From Desulfovibrio piger (lineage in GTDB: Bacteria; Desulfobacterota; Desulfovibrionia; Desulfovibrionales; Desulfovibrionaceae), in the NCBI RefSeq assembly GCF_951793255.1, contig NZ_OX636706.1, positions 1,525,001 through 1,589,000 on the forward strand: a stretch of 64,000 nt of DNA. Reading direction: 5' to 3'. This document shows positions 1-8,172 of the stretch, piece after piece; within the stretch, counting starts at the first letter, position 1, and each line of letters starts with the position of its first letter. The notes beneath the pieces are model-generated. The model worked only from the letters and a program-made list of their open reading frames with translations, had not been told where the DNA came from and searched no databases. Made by a program: the position numbers and the translations under genes.

Positions 1-1307
<1,307 letters not shown>

Positions 1308-1353
1308 TTTTCGAAAAACCTTCCATCCCTGTTTCAATAAATTTGCCAAATTT

Positions 1354-1469
1354 CTTTGGTAGCCATAGAGGAGAGGGTACACCCGACCCCATTCCGAACT
1401 CGGAAGTTAAGCTCTCCATCGCCGATGATACTGCATAACGTCATGTGGGAAAGTAGGCCGCTGCCAAAG
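1354..1469 (+). rRNA. rrf: 5S ribosomal RNA
   Basis: A 116-base segment begins ctttggt and ends gccaaag, which pair as the terminal helix. It contains the typical 5S core cccgaccccattccgaactc followed by ggaagttaagc. It lies about 45 bases after the 23S gene and just before a terminator, the usual end of a bacterial rRNA operon. No tRNA gene is seen between 23S and 5S or after 5S. Confidence 0.95.
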
Positions 1470-1478
1470 ATTGTTCGA

Positions 1479-1516
1479 GACCCCCTTGCAGCTCTCAGCG
1501 CGAGGGGGTCTTTTTT
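1479..1516 (+). terminator. rRNA operon terminator
   Basis: A hairpin with arms gaccccc (1479-1485) and gggggtc (1504-1510) is followed directly by six T. It starts ten bases after the 5S gene, so it is the intrinsic terminator of the rRNA operon. Confidence 0.85.
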
Positions 1517-1519
1517 GTC

Positions 1520-1931
1520 CCCGCTCCGCCGGGGATTTTTTTGTTTCGGGGACGGCAGGCAGACGCTTGAAGATTTGAAGAGAGAACAGCTTGCGGGGAG
1601 GGAAACCTTTTTGGAAAAAGGTTCTCCCTCCCCGCGCCCCTCCCTTCCAAAAACTTTCGTCGGTGGGTCTGCCTTTTGCCAGCGGGCCTGTGCATGGATG
1701 GGAATGGGGTTGCCTTGGCTGTGAAGAGGCTCAAATCGAAAATATTGTAAGGCATCGGTGTTGCCATCGATATCCAGCGGAATAGTTTTGCGAATTCCCG
1801 GGCCTGGTACGGAAAGCGCATGATGGTATTTTATGGACCATCAAGCCTTTTCAAGGCGTCCTTCCTCCTGCCGGCTGTTGATGGGGCAGAATTTTTTCCA
1901 GACAGGAACATCCCTCAACTTGCGCCAGCCA
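1520..1931. other. Intergenic region without a convincing gene
   Basis: About 400 bases lie between the rRNA terminator and the thiC terminator. The short open frames here have no good ribosome binding site and no recognisable product. The only structure seen is a long hairpin repeat at 1594-1657, described separately. Confidence 0.5.
1594..1657. repeat. Dispersed GA-rich hairpin repeat, copy 1
   Basis: The stretch ggggagggaaaccttttt and its near complement aaaaaggttctccctcccc form a long stem, followed by gcgcccctcccttccaaaaacttt. The same pattern (AAAGTTTTTGG, G-rich run, GC centre, GGGGAGGGA hairpin), read on the other strand, recurs at 40813-40880, and a looser version lies at 1979-2052. 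All copies are in intergenic DNA. This suggests a genome-wide intergenic repeat family; its function is unknown. Confidence 0.6.
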
Positions 1932-1963
1932 TAAAAAAAGACTGCCTGTGATGCAGGCAGTCT
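1932..1963 (-). terminator. thiC terminator
   Basis: Read on the minus strand, arms gactgcctg and caggcagtc enclose a short loop and are followed by seven T. It lies about 90 bases after the thiC stop codon. Confidence 0.85.
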
Positions 1964-1978
1964 TGATGAGCGGTTTTG

Positions 1979-2052
1979 GGGGAAGGAGGGGACGAGGGGG
2001 AGGGAATCTTTTTCCTCAAGGAAAAGGGGGCCCCTCCCCCTCCAAAGGTTTT
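1979..2052. repeat. Dispersed GA-rich hairpin repeat, copy 2 (divergent)
   Basis: This segment has the layout of the repeat at 1594-1657: a GGGGGAGGGA run, a T-rich centre with ttcctcaaggaa, then a C-rich arm and ccaaaggtttt. It sits directly between the thiC stop codon and the thiC terminator, so it would be transcribed as part of the thiC mRNA 3' end. The match to the other copies is partial. Confidence 0.4.
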
Positions 2053-2053
2053 C

Positions 2054-3340
2054 CTAGTCTTTTTTCTGGTCCTTGAGCATCTTCACGGCGCAGAATTTGC
2101 CGCACATGGCGCAGACATCTTCATGCTTGTGGTCTTCGCGGCGCTTGTCCAGCTGCTGGGGATCAAGAGCGGCTTCGCGCATCATGTCCCAGTCCAGGGC
2201 CTTACGGCCGGCGTTCATGGTGGCTTCGCGGCGCACGGCACGTTCGCGGCCCAGGGCTACTTCGCCCACATGGGCAGCCACGCGCGAGGCCATGACACCG
2301 GCGCGGACATCTTCTTCATTGGGCAGGGTCAGATGTTCGGCCGGGGTCAGATAGCAGAGGAAGTCCACACCGGCTTCCACGCCCAGGGCGCCGCCGATGG
2401 CACCGGCGATATGGTCGTAGCCCGGGGCGCTGTCGCAGCACAAGGGGCCGAGGACATAGAGGGGAGCGTTGTTGGTCAGGCGCTTGATGCCCTGGATCTG
2501 GGTGCGGACCTGATTCATGGGCACATGGCCGGGGCCTTCGATCATGCACTGCACGCCCTGTTCCAGAGCATACTTGGCCAGACGGCCCAGGGTGATGACT
2601 TCTTCCCACTGGGCGGCATCACCGGCATCCACACCGGCACCGGGGCGCAGGCCGTCGCCCAGGGACAGGGTGACGTTGAACTGGCGGCACACGTCGATGA
2701 GACGGTCGAAATATTCCAGCAGGGGATTTTCTTTGCCGTTTTCCAGCATCCAGCGGGCCAGCATGGAGCCGCCACGGGAGACGACGCCCATGACGCGGTC
2801 CTGCTTGACGGCCATTTCCGCGCCGCGCTTGGTCAGACCGCAGTGCACGGTCATGAAGTCCACGCCCTGGCGGGCCTGTTTTTCGATCTCGGCGAACAGG
2901 TCGTCAGGCTGCATGCTGGCGATGTCCCGGTCATTGTCCAGGATCTGCTGGCCCACGGAATACATGGGCACCGTGCCCAGCGGGCGCGGGCAGGCAGCCA
3001 GCATGCCGGTACGGATGGCATCCAGATCACCGGCGATGGAAAGATCCATGACCGTATCGGCCCCGGCTTCCAGGGCCACGGCCAGCTTGCGTTTTTCGGT
3101 GTGCAGACAGTTGCACAGCGGCGAGGTGCCGATATTGGCGTTGACCTTGATGCGGGAAGGCTGGCCCACGACGATGGGCGCCAGGCCCGCGTGGGCGGGA
3201 TTGCCCAGCAGGACCATGCTGCCGGCTTCGATGGCGCTGGTGATGGTTTCAGGGGCAAGGCCCTCTTCCTGGGAAAGGGCGGCCAGATGCTGGTCGAGAA
3301 GGCCGCGCAGGGCGGCGTTACGGGAGAGGATGGAAGACAT
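2054..3340 (-). CDS. thiC: Phosphomethylpyrimidine synthase ThiC
   Basis: This 428-residue protein is a short-form ThiC, the radical SAM enzyme that rearranges aminoimidazole ribotide to the hydroxymethylpyrimidine phosphate of thiamine. The start at 3340 was chosen over an in-frame upstream start (3385) because it follows AAGGA and because the longer frame runs into the riboswitch terminator. The C-terminal iron-sulfur motif is C410, C413, C417, that is CX2CX3C; most ThiC proteins have CX2CX4C. Short anaerobe-type ThiC and the related 5-hydroxybenzimidazole synthase BzaF are alternatives by fold, but the TPP riboswitch just upstream argues for thiamine synthesis. No other thi gene adjoins it. 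Confidence 0.93.
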   Translation of the reverse strand: MSSILSRNAALRGLLDQHLAALSQEEGLAPETITSAIEAGSMVLLGNPAHAGLAPIVVGQPSRIKVNANIGTSPLCNCLHTEKRKLAVALEAGADTVMDLSIAGDLDAIRTGMLAACPRPLGTVPMYSVGQQILDNDRDIASMQPDDLFAEIEKQARQGVDFMTVHCGLTKRGAEMAVKQDRVMGVVSRGGSMLARWMLENGKENPLLEYFDRLIDVCRQFNVTLSLGDGLRPGAGVDAGDAAQWEEVITLGRLAKYALEQGVQCMIEGPGHVPMNQVRTQIQGIKRLTNNAPLYVLGPLCCDSAPGYDHIAGAIGGALGVEAGVDFLCYLTPAEHLTLPNEEDVRAGVMASRVAAHVGEVALGRERAVRREATMNAGRKALDWDMMREAALDPQQLDKRREDHKHEDVCAMCGKFCAVKMLKDQKKD

Positions 3341-3373
3341 GGGTTTGCATCCTTGGGTTTGGACGCAGGGCGC

Positions 3374-3409
3374 AAAAAAAGCCACAACCTGTCTTTCGCG
3401 GGTGCGGCT
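3374..3409 (-). terminator. Riboswitch-controlled attenuator of thiC
   Basis: On the minus strand, just after the TPP aptamer, gccgcaccc and gttgtggc can pair (with G-U pairs) and are followed by seven T (3380-3374). The position between aptamer and thiC start fits a terminator formed when TPP is bound. The competing antiterminator was not worked out. Confidence 0.65.
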
Positions 3410-3410
3410 C

Positions 3411-3505
3411 AGCTTCCCTACGGCAGTGCGAACTGCGTCAGGTTCACAGGGTCTGGGACTATCCCACTCTCAGCCGTGCAACTGCCGTTCACGGCTCCCC
3501 TAGCT
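3411..3505 (-). promoter_or_regulatory. TPP riboswitch (THI element)
   Basis: On the minus strand the region shows the standard THI-box landmarks in order: ggggagcc, ctgagagtggga, a central paired arm, gaacctgacgcagtt and cgtaggga. The outer helix P1 can form between agct at 3505-3502 and agct at 3414-3411. It lies 70 bases upstream of thiC and is followed by a terminator, so thiC should be shut off at high thiamine pyrophosphate by early transcription termination. Confidence 0.93.
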
Positions 3506-3538
3506 GGCGGGCACTGTAGCGGGCTTTGCTCCGGCTGT

Positions 3539-3568
3539 AAAGTACGCCCCCGGAGGCGCGGCTTGCAA
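3539..3568 (-). promoter_or_regulatory. Candidate thiC promoter
   Basis: On the minus strand TTGCAA (3568-3563) and TACTTT (3544-3539) are 18 bases apart, about 35 bases before the riboswitch. The position is right for the thiC leader but both boxes are imperfect. Confidence 0.3.
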
Positions 3569-3743
3569 TAGGCGGGCAGCTGGACTAGGGTCAGGCGTCA
3601 TCGCCCGGCTGCAGCGACCGTTTCTTCAGGATGGCGGCAGGCCGGGACCGATGTCTGCTCAGGGCGCCGGGCGGCCTGGCTTTCGCTGTTCATGCGGAGG
3701 CCGTCTGCCGGACGGATGATGCGTCCTGAGCCCAGAGGAGAGC

Positions 3744-5105
3744 ATGCAGCGTAAACGTTATCTCACTCCCCTGACATGGCCGGCCATCTCCTTTGCGGCC
3801 ATGATCCTGCTGGGGACACTGGCCCTGTGCCTGCCCGTCTGTCATGGCGAAGGAGCTTCCCTCTCCGTGGTGGATGCTGCGTTCCTGTCTACTTCCGCAG
3901 TCTGTGTGACCGGCCTGTCCCCGGTGGACATCAGCCAGGTGCTGAGCCCTGTGGGACAGGGCGTGATGCTGGTCCTCATCCAGGTGGGCGGTCTGGGCGT
4001 CATGACCTATACCAGCCTGATCTTTCTCCTGTGGCGCAAGCAGGTGCCCTTCACCAGCCGCGAGGCCGTGAGCCAGGCCCTGCTGGGCGGGGATTTCAAT
4101 ATGGGGCAGTTCCTCCTGCAGGTCGTGTGCATCGTCCTGGGCGTGGAGCTGCTGGCCGCGCTGGTGCTGTTCCTGCATGATCCGGTGTTCTTTTCTCCCT
4201 TCAGTGCCCTGTTCCATGCGGTCTCGGCCTTCTGCAACGCCGGTTTCGCTCTGGCGCCGGACAATATGGTCGCCTTCCGGGAAGACGGCCTGGTCTGCAC
4301 GGTCATCTGCATCTGCATCGTCCTGGGGGGCATCGGTTTCGGCGTGCTGCGGGAATGCCTGGGCATCCTGAGCCGGGGGCGTCTGGCACCGGTGACGCGT
4401 CTGAGCCGTCTGAGCCGCCTGGTCATCAATACCAGCCTGTTCCTCATCGTGGCCGGGGCGCTGCTGATCTTCGTGGTGGAGTGGCGTCGCGCCGGCAACG
4501 AGGATCTGGTGGGGGACGGCCTCCATCTGTTCCTGATCTCGCTGTTCCACTCCATCTCCGCCCGAACCGCCGGTTTCAATATGGTGGACATGGCCAACTG
4601 GAGCCACGCGAGCCTGATGGTCCTGATGGTCCTGATGTTCATCGGCGGCGGACCGGGGTCGTGCGCCGGCGGTATCAAGATCGTGACCTTCCGCCTGCTG
4701 GTGGGCTATGTGGTGGCCCAGGTGCGCGGGGATCGCCAGATCGTTTTCCACAAGCGGGGCGTGCCGCCGGAGAACCTGACGCGGGCCCTGACGCTCTTTT
4801 TGCTGTATACGCTGAGCATCTTCTTTTCCGTTTTTTTGCTGACCATCACGGAAAACGGCATCCTGCACCGGGTCGAGGGACAAAGCATGGCCTTCGTCAA
4901 TTTGCTGTTCGAGGTGGTCTCGGCGCAGGGCACCGTGGGGCTGAGCGTGAACCTGACTCCGCAGCTGACCAGTGAAGGCAAGTGCATCCTGATATTCAAC
5001 ATGTTCGCCGGTCGTGTGGGGCTGCTCTCCCTGCTGCTGGCCCTGCGCAGCCTGCAGCCCAAAAAGGCCTATGCCTACGCGGAAAGCCAGCTGCCCGTGG
5101 GGTAA
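3744..5105 (+). CDS. Trk/Ktr-type potassium transporter, membrane subunit
   Basis: This 453-residue integral membrane protein belongs to the TrkH/KtrB superfamily of K+ (or Na+-coupled K+) transporters. The four pore-loop filter segments are visible, each with a central glycine: CVTGLS, CNAGFA, RTAGFN and GTVGLS. Around ten hydrophobic segments fit four M1-P-M2 repeats. The length is closer to KtrB than to E. coli TrkH. It starts after an AGGAG site. The RCK subunit gene follows 107 bases downstream, so the pair is one uptake system at the inner membrane. KtrB rather than TrkH is my preference, but the sequence alone does not settle it. Confidence 0.9.
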   Translation: MQRKRYLTPLTWPAISFAAMILLGTLALCLPVCHGEGASLSVVDAAFLSTSAVCVTGLSPVDISQVLSPVGQGVMLVLIQVGGLGVMTYTSLIFLLWRKQVPFTSREAVSQALLGGDFNMGQFLLQVVCIVLGVELLAALVLFLHDPVFFSPFSALFHAVSAFCNAGFALAPDNMVAFREDGLVCTVICICIVLGGIGFGVLRECLGILSRGRLAPVTRLSRLSRLVINTSLFLIVAGALLIFVVEWRRAGNEDLVGDGLHLFLISLFHSISARTAGFNMVDMANWSHASLMVLMVLMFIGGGPGSCAGGIKIVTFRLLVGYVVAQVRGDRQIVFHKRGVPPENLTRALTLFLLYTLSIFFSVFLLTITENGILHRVEGQSMAFVNLLFEVVSAQGTVGLSVNLTPQLTSEGKCILIFNMFAGRVGLLSLLLALRSLQPKKAYAYAESQLPVG

Positions 5106-5212
5106 CACCGGAGAAGGATAGTTTTGAAAGGACGCGGCCAAGACCGTGTCTGCGGCTGTTCCCGAAGCCGCCCCCGCGGGCGGCATCGGCGCCATCGTGA
5201 CAAGGAGCCTGC

Positions 5213-5872
5213 ATGGCAGAGAAAACTTTGGAAATCGGCATCATCGGTCTGGGGAAATTCGGCCTGCGCATGGCCACGACTCTGGCTTCCATGGGCCATA
5301 CGGTCATCGGCATCGACATGTCCGATGCCCGTGTGCAGCTGGCCGAAGAGCTGCTGGATACGGTCTACAAGGCCGACGCCACCAGTCTGAGCGTCCTGCG
5401 CTCCCTGCATGTGCAGGATCTGGACTGGGTGGTCATCAGCGTGGGCGAAGGGGTGGAACAGTCCCTGAGCATCACGCTCAACGTCCAGGAGCTGGGCGGC
5501 CCCAAGATCTGGGTCAAGGCCTCCAACGAGGAACACAAAAAGATCCTGCAGCGCCTGCATGTGGACAGGGCCATCGTGCCCGAGATGGAAGCCGCCGTCA
5601 TGGCCGCGCACCAGCTGTGCCATCCGGGCATGCTGGACCTGATCCCCAAATACGGCGGCATCGCCATCCAGGAGCTGCGCGTCGACAACTGGCACGGGCG
5701 CACGCTGGTGGACCTGAACCTGATCCAGTCCTTCGGGGTCATGGTCATGGGCATCCGTCCGGCAGGCGAGCGCGCTTTCCAGTTCGTCCCGCCGGCGCTC
5801 ACCGTGCTGCACAAGGGCGACACGCTGGTGGTGGCCGGCCGGGCCGATGCCGTGCGCAAACTTGAGCCGTAA
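5213..5872 (+). CDS. Trk/Ktr-type potassium transporter, RCK regulatory subunit
   Basis: This 219-residue cytosolic protein has an N-terminal RCK_N (Rossmann) domain with the nucleotide-binding motif GLGKFG near residue 12 and the acidic residue at the end of strand 2 (GIDMSD), and a C-terminal RCK_C domain from about residue 135. A single RCK pair matches KtrA, not the doubled TrkA of E. coli. It is expected to form an octameric ring on the preceding channel subunit and gate it in response to nucleotides. AAGGAG lies just before the ATG. A strong terminator follows 26 bases after the stop. Confidence 0.9.
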   Translation: MAEKTLEIGIIGLGKFGLRMATTLASMGHTVIGIDMSDARVQLAEELLDTVYKADATSLSVLRSLHVQDLDWVVISVGEGVEQSLSITLNVQELGGPKIWVKASNEEHKKILQRLHVDRAIVPEMEAAVMAAHQLCHPGMLDLIPKYGGIAIQELRVDNWHGRTLVDLNLIQSFGVMVMGIRPAGERAFQFVPPALTVLHKGDTLVVAGRADAVRKLEP

Positions 5873-5898
5873 CCTGACGGTTGCCGTTTTTGGCCAAT

Positions 5899-5928
5899 AA
5901 AAAAGGACGCCTGGGGGCGTCCTTTTTT
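5899..5928. terminator. Bidirectional terminator after the K+ uptake genes
   Basis: Six A, ggacgcc, a short loop, ggcgtcc and six T: a symmetric intrinsic terminator that can act on both strands. It closes the potassium transporter unit and shields it from the adjoining IS200-like element. Confidence 0.85.
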
Positions 5929-6016
5929 CGTTATGGGCTTTAGCCTGTTGAGCGCCTGACAGGCGCGAAACAAAAAACCACCCGCTATGCGGGTGGAGAC
6001 AATACGTTATACACAC

Positions 6017-6082
6017 AAAAACACCTTTCCGCTACGATGAAGTTGTTCAAGCCCATCGCAACATTAACGGAAAGGTGTTTTT
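6017..6082 (+). promoter_or_regulatory. IS200 leader hairpin sequestering the tnpA start
   Basis: aaaacacctttccg (6017-6030) pairs perfectly with cggaaaggtgtttt (6068-6081), four bases before the tnpA ATG. The likely ribosome binding site (aaaggtg) is inside the 3' arm. In IS200 such a leader stem is known to block translation and read-through transcription of the transposase gene; the arrangement here fits that role. Confidence 0.7.
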
Positions 6083-6515
6083 GTTATGGGAACCAAGGCT
6101 CATAGCCTAGCGCATACGAAATGGTTGTGCAAGTATCATATCGTCTTTACTCCAAAATATAGAAGAAAAATAATCTTCGCACAGCTCCGTGAAAGTATAA
6201 AAGAAATTCTGCAATGCCTCTGCAAATATAAAGGGGTTGAGATTCTGGAAGGGCATCTGATGCCGGATCATGTCCACATGCTGGTGTCCATTCCTCCTAA
6301 AATCAGTGTGGCAAATTTCATGGGCTACCTGAAAGGGAAAAGTTCGTTGATGATATTCGATAAGCACGCAAACCTTAAATATAAGTTTGGCAACAGAAAA
6401 TTTTGGGCCGAAGGATATTATGTCAGTACGGTGGGGCTTAATGAGGCAACGATCAAAAAATGAGAGTATTGCATAAAGAATGTTATAATGGCATACTCCA
6501 GTTAAGGAGTTCTTT

Positions 6516-6938
6516 ATGCAATACTGTCCAAAATGTGCGTCAGAGCGGATTGTGAAGAATGGAAGACACTTGGAGCGTCAGAGATTTCGCTGCAAAGACT
6601 GCGGTTTTCAATTTACCCGTGACACTCCCAGAGGACGACCGGCAACGGAAAAGGCAATGGCCATCCTGCTTTATACTTTGGGCCTTTCGTTTAATGCCAT
6701 AGCATGTATTTATGGAGTTGCAACATCGACCGTCATGCGTTGGGTCCGGGATTTCGCTGAAAAAACTTATGAAAAGCCTTCTCCTGGGGAAGCTGTCATC
6801 ATAGAACTTGATGAGATGTGGCACTATTTGCATTCAAAAAAAACAAACTATGGCTCTGGAAAGCTTATTGTCGCGATACCGGTCAACTCATTGACTGGGA
6901 ATGTGGCAATCGTGACCAAAGCACTCTTGCAAGATTGA
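6516..6938 (+). CDS. insA: IS1-family InsA (OrfA)
   Basis: This frame encodes the N-terminal part of the transposase: a zinc finger (CPKC near residue 4 and CKDC near residue 26), then a helix-turn-helix (about residues 45-80). In IS1, InsA alone binds the ends and represses, while the active enzyme is the InsAB' fusion. Here eight A at 6836-6843 contain the heptamer A AAA AAA (6836-6842); a -1 slip moves ribosomes into the overlapping InsB frame. Residues after that point in this frame are probably not functional. AAGGAG precedes the ATG. Confidence 0.88.
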   Translation: MQYCPKCASERIVKNGRHLERQRFRCKDCGFQFTRDTPRGRPATEKAMAILLYTLGLSFNAIACIYGVATSTVMRWVRDFAEKTYEKPSPGEAVIIELDEMWHYLHSKKTNYGSGKLIVAIPVNSLTGNVAIVTKALLQD

Positions 6939-7210
6939 TGGCAAGGCTTCGCCGTTGGTCTGTCTGGTTCTTCTGTACCGACAACTGGAAAGTATATCCA
7001 CGGGAAATACCCGAGGACGACCTCATTCAAGGAAAACGGGGAACCGTGCGAATTGAGCGAAATAATGCCCGCCAAAGACACTGGTTTGCCCGTTTCAAAC
7101 GTAAATCTCAGGTGGTTTCAAGGTCCTTGCGAATGGTTGATCTCACAATATCTCTCTTTGCCAGATTTCATGTGAACGGGCAAAGAGAAGATATTTTATC
7201 ATTCTTTTAG
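6818..7210 (+). CDS. insB: IS1-family InsB', catalytic part, made by -1 frameshift
   Basis: This frame carries the catalytic core. Together with InsA the DDE triad can be read: D in the stretch ELDEMWHY (encoded before the slip), D in CTDNWK and E in RIERNNARQRHW, as in IS1 transposases. The GTG at 6818 is only the first possible start in this frame; production as an InsA-B' fusion through the A-run at 6836-6843 is far more likely. No stop codon or frame damage is seen to the end at 7210, inside the right inverted repeat. Confidence 0.88.
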   Translation: MALFAFKKNKLWLWKAYCRDTGQLIDWECGNRDQSTLARLMARLRRWSVWFFCTDNWKVYPREIPEDDLIQGKRGTVRIERNNARQRHWFARFKRKSQVVSRSLRMVDLTISLFARFHVNGQREDILSFF

Positions 7211-7424
7211 CAATACTCTCCAAAAAATATATCCAGGATCAGGAACGTCACGACATTATGAGAGACAAGCTGACATCACGCGAATATCAAGACCCCTTTA
7301 AGGGGTAGCCAAGGCGGCAAGGGCACTGGGCTTGAACAGCGTGAAAGCCAGCGTCTTTAGGCGCAGCCGGTAACAGGCCCTTACAGGGCCAGAGCAAACC
7401 ACCCGCTTTGCGGGTGGTTCTGAT

Positions 7425-8165
7425 TCAACTGTCCAGCAGGGCCCGTGTCAGGATGGAAAAGCCCGACAGGCCGATGACGATGGCCAGCAGGCGCTGGAAG
7501 CTGGCCTCGCCGATCTTGCGTGCCAGGGGATAACTGATGACCAGGCCCACGCCGCAGCCCAGCAGACAGGGGATCAGGCCCTGGAGCACGGGCCCGGTGT
7601 AATAGCCCGCCAGGTATTGCATGAGGACCAGAGGCAGGGAGAGCCCCAGAAAGTACAGGCTGATATTGCCGCGGGTGCGGTCCTTGTCCCAGTGGGCCAG
7701 CTGGGCATACATGCCGATGGCCGGGCCGCCGAGGCCGCTCACTGCCTGGATGAAACCGGCCAGCGCTCCGCTGACGGAGCCCCAGAGCCGGGGCGAATGC
7801 AGGGGCCCCGGCCGGTGGGCCAGCAGGTGCCAGACCATGTGGGCCATGAGCATGATCCCCAGGCCCACCTGCAGGGCACGCGCGGGGATGAGCGGCAGCA
7901 GGGCCACACCCAGCAGGGCGCCGGGGATGGTGCCCAGGAGCAGCAGCGGAAGATCGGCCATGCGGTAGTAATGGCGGAACTGCCAGCCCAGGATGGCAGG
8001 CAGCGGGATGCAGATGATGCAGGTGATGAGGGAGGCCGTCTTGATGTCCGTGACCAGCAGGACGATGGGCAGGGCGAAGATGCCCGCGCCCAGTCCGCTG
8101 ATACCGTTGACGATTCCCCCCAGGGTCCAGCCGGTGAAGCAGATGAAAAATGATGCCCAGTCCAT
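7425..8165 (-). CDS. TauE/SafE family membrane permease
   Basis: This 246-residue protein has about eight hydrophobic segments and two similar halves, each opening with a glycine-rich stretch: VNGISGLGAGIFALP near residue 20 and IQAVSGLGGPAIGMY near residue 142. That is the hallmark of TauE/SafE (DUF81) permeases, linked in characterised members to export of sulfite, sulfoacetate or related organosulfur anions. The substrate here is unknown, though sulfite is tempting in a sulfate reducer. An ATG at 8165 is preferred to the TTG just before it. The metallopeptidase gene ends seven bases upstream, so the two are probably co-transcribed. Confidence 0.85.
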   Translation of the reverse strand: MDWASFFICFTGWTLGGIVNGISGLGAGIFALPIVLLVTDIKTASLITCIICIPLPAILGWQFRHYYRMADLPLLLLGTIPGALLGVALLPLIPARALQVGLGIMLMAHMVWHLLAHRPGPLHSPRLWGSVSGALAGFIQAVSGLGGPAIGMYAQLAHWDKDRTRGNISLYFLGLSLPLVLMQYLAGYYTGPVLQGLIPCLLGCGVGLVISYPLARKIGEASFQRLLAIVIGLSGFSILTRALLDS

Positions 8166-8172
8166 CAAATGG

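Larger units (their letters stand above)
6462..7220 (+). mobile_element. IS1-family insertion sequence (759 bp), apparently complete
   Basis: The ends are inverted repeats: gagagtattgc at 6462-6472 and gcaatactctc at 7210-7220, extending imperfectly to about 21 bases. The insertion is bordered by an 8-bp direct repeat caaaaaat at 6454-6461 and 7221-7228. Size, end structure, duplication length and the two overlapping genes with an A-run frameshift are all typical of IS1. The perfect target duplication and intact genes suggest a recent insertion. Confidence 0.93.
6086..7308 (+). pseudogene. tnpA: IS200-type transposase TnpA, split by IS insertion
   Basis: The first part (6086-6461) encodes a Y1 transposase with the HUH metal site (near residue 70, in the PDHVHM stretch). 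The frame runs into the IS1-family element and would end a few codons later at 6463. The rest of the gene continues at 7229-7308 after the insertion. Joining the parts through one copy of the 8-bp target duplication restores an unbroken frame of 151 residues ending in the normal tail (KLTSREYQDPFKG). The catalytic tyrosine YYVSTV is in the first part, but the last 25 or so residues are lost, so activity is unlikely. Confidence 0.88.
5971..7424 (+). mobile_element. IS200/IS605-like element, interrupted by an IS1-family element
   Basis: A TnpA (Y1 HUH) transposase gene is flanked by two almost identical palindromes: ccacccgctatgcgggtgg at 5978-5996 and ccacccgctttgcgggtgg at 7399-7417. Such subterminal hairpins are what IS200/IS605 transposases recognise as single strands. 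No terminal inverted repeats are expected for this family, so the outer limits are approximate. No tnpB is present, so it is of the IS200 type. The element is split at 6461/6462 by an IS1-family insertion. The right hairpin ends eight bases from the stop codon of the convergent TauE/SafE gene. Confidence 0.8.

Noticed and set aside
1591-1785. Short open frame after the rRNA operon
   Set aside because: It lies across the hairpin repeat and has no ribosome binding site or recognisable product.
3341-3385. Longer thiC start at 3385
   Set aside because: It would put the start codon inside the attenuator hairpin region; the start at 3340 has AAGGA and matches the family.
1976-3571. A 531-codon plus-strand open frame opposite thiC
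   Set aside because: It is a low-complexity His/Gly/Ala-rich frame, the usual shadow of a high-GC gene, and runs through the riboswitch. thiC explains the region.
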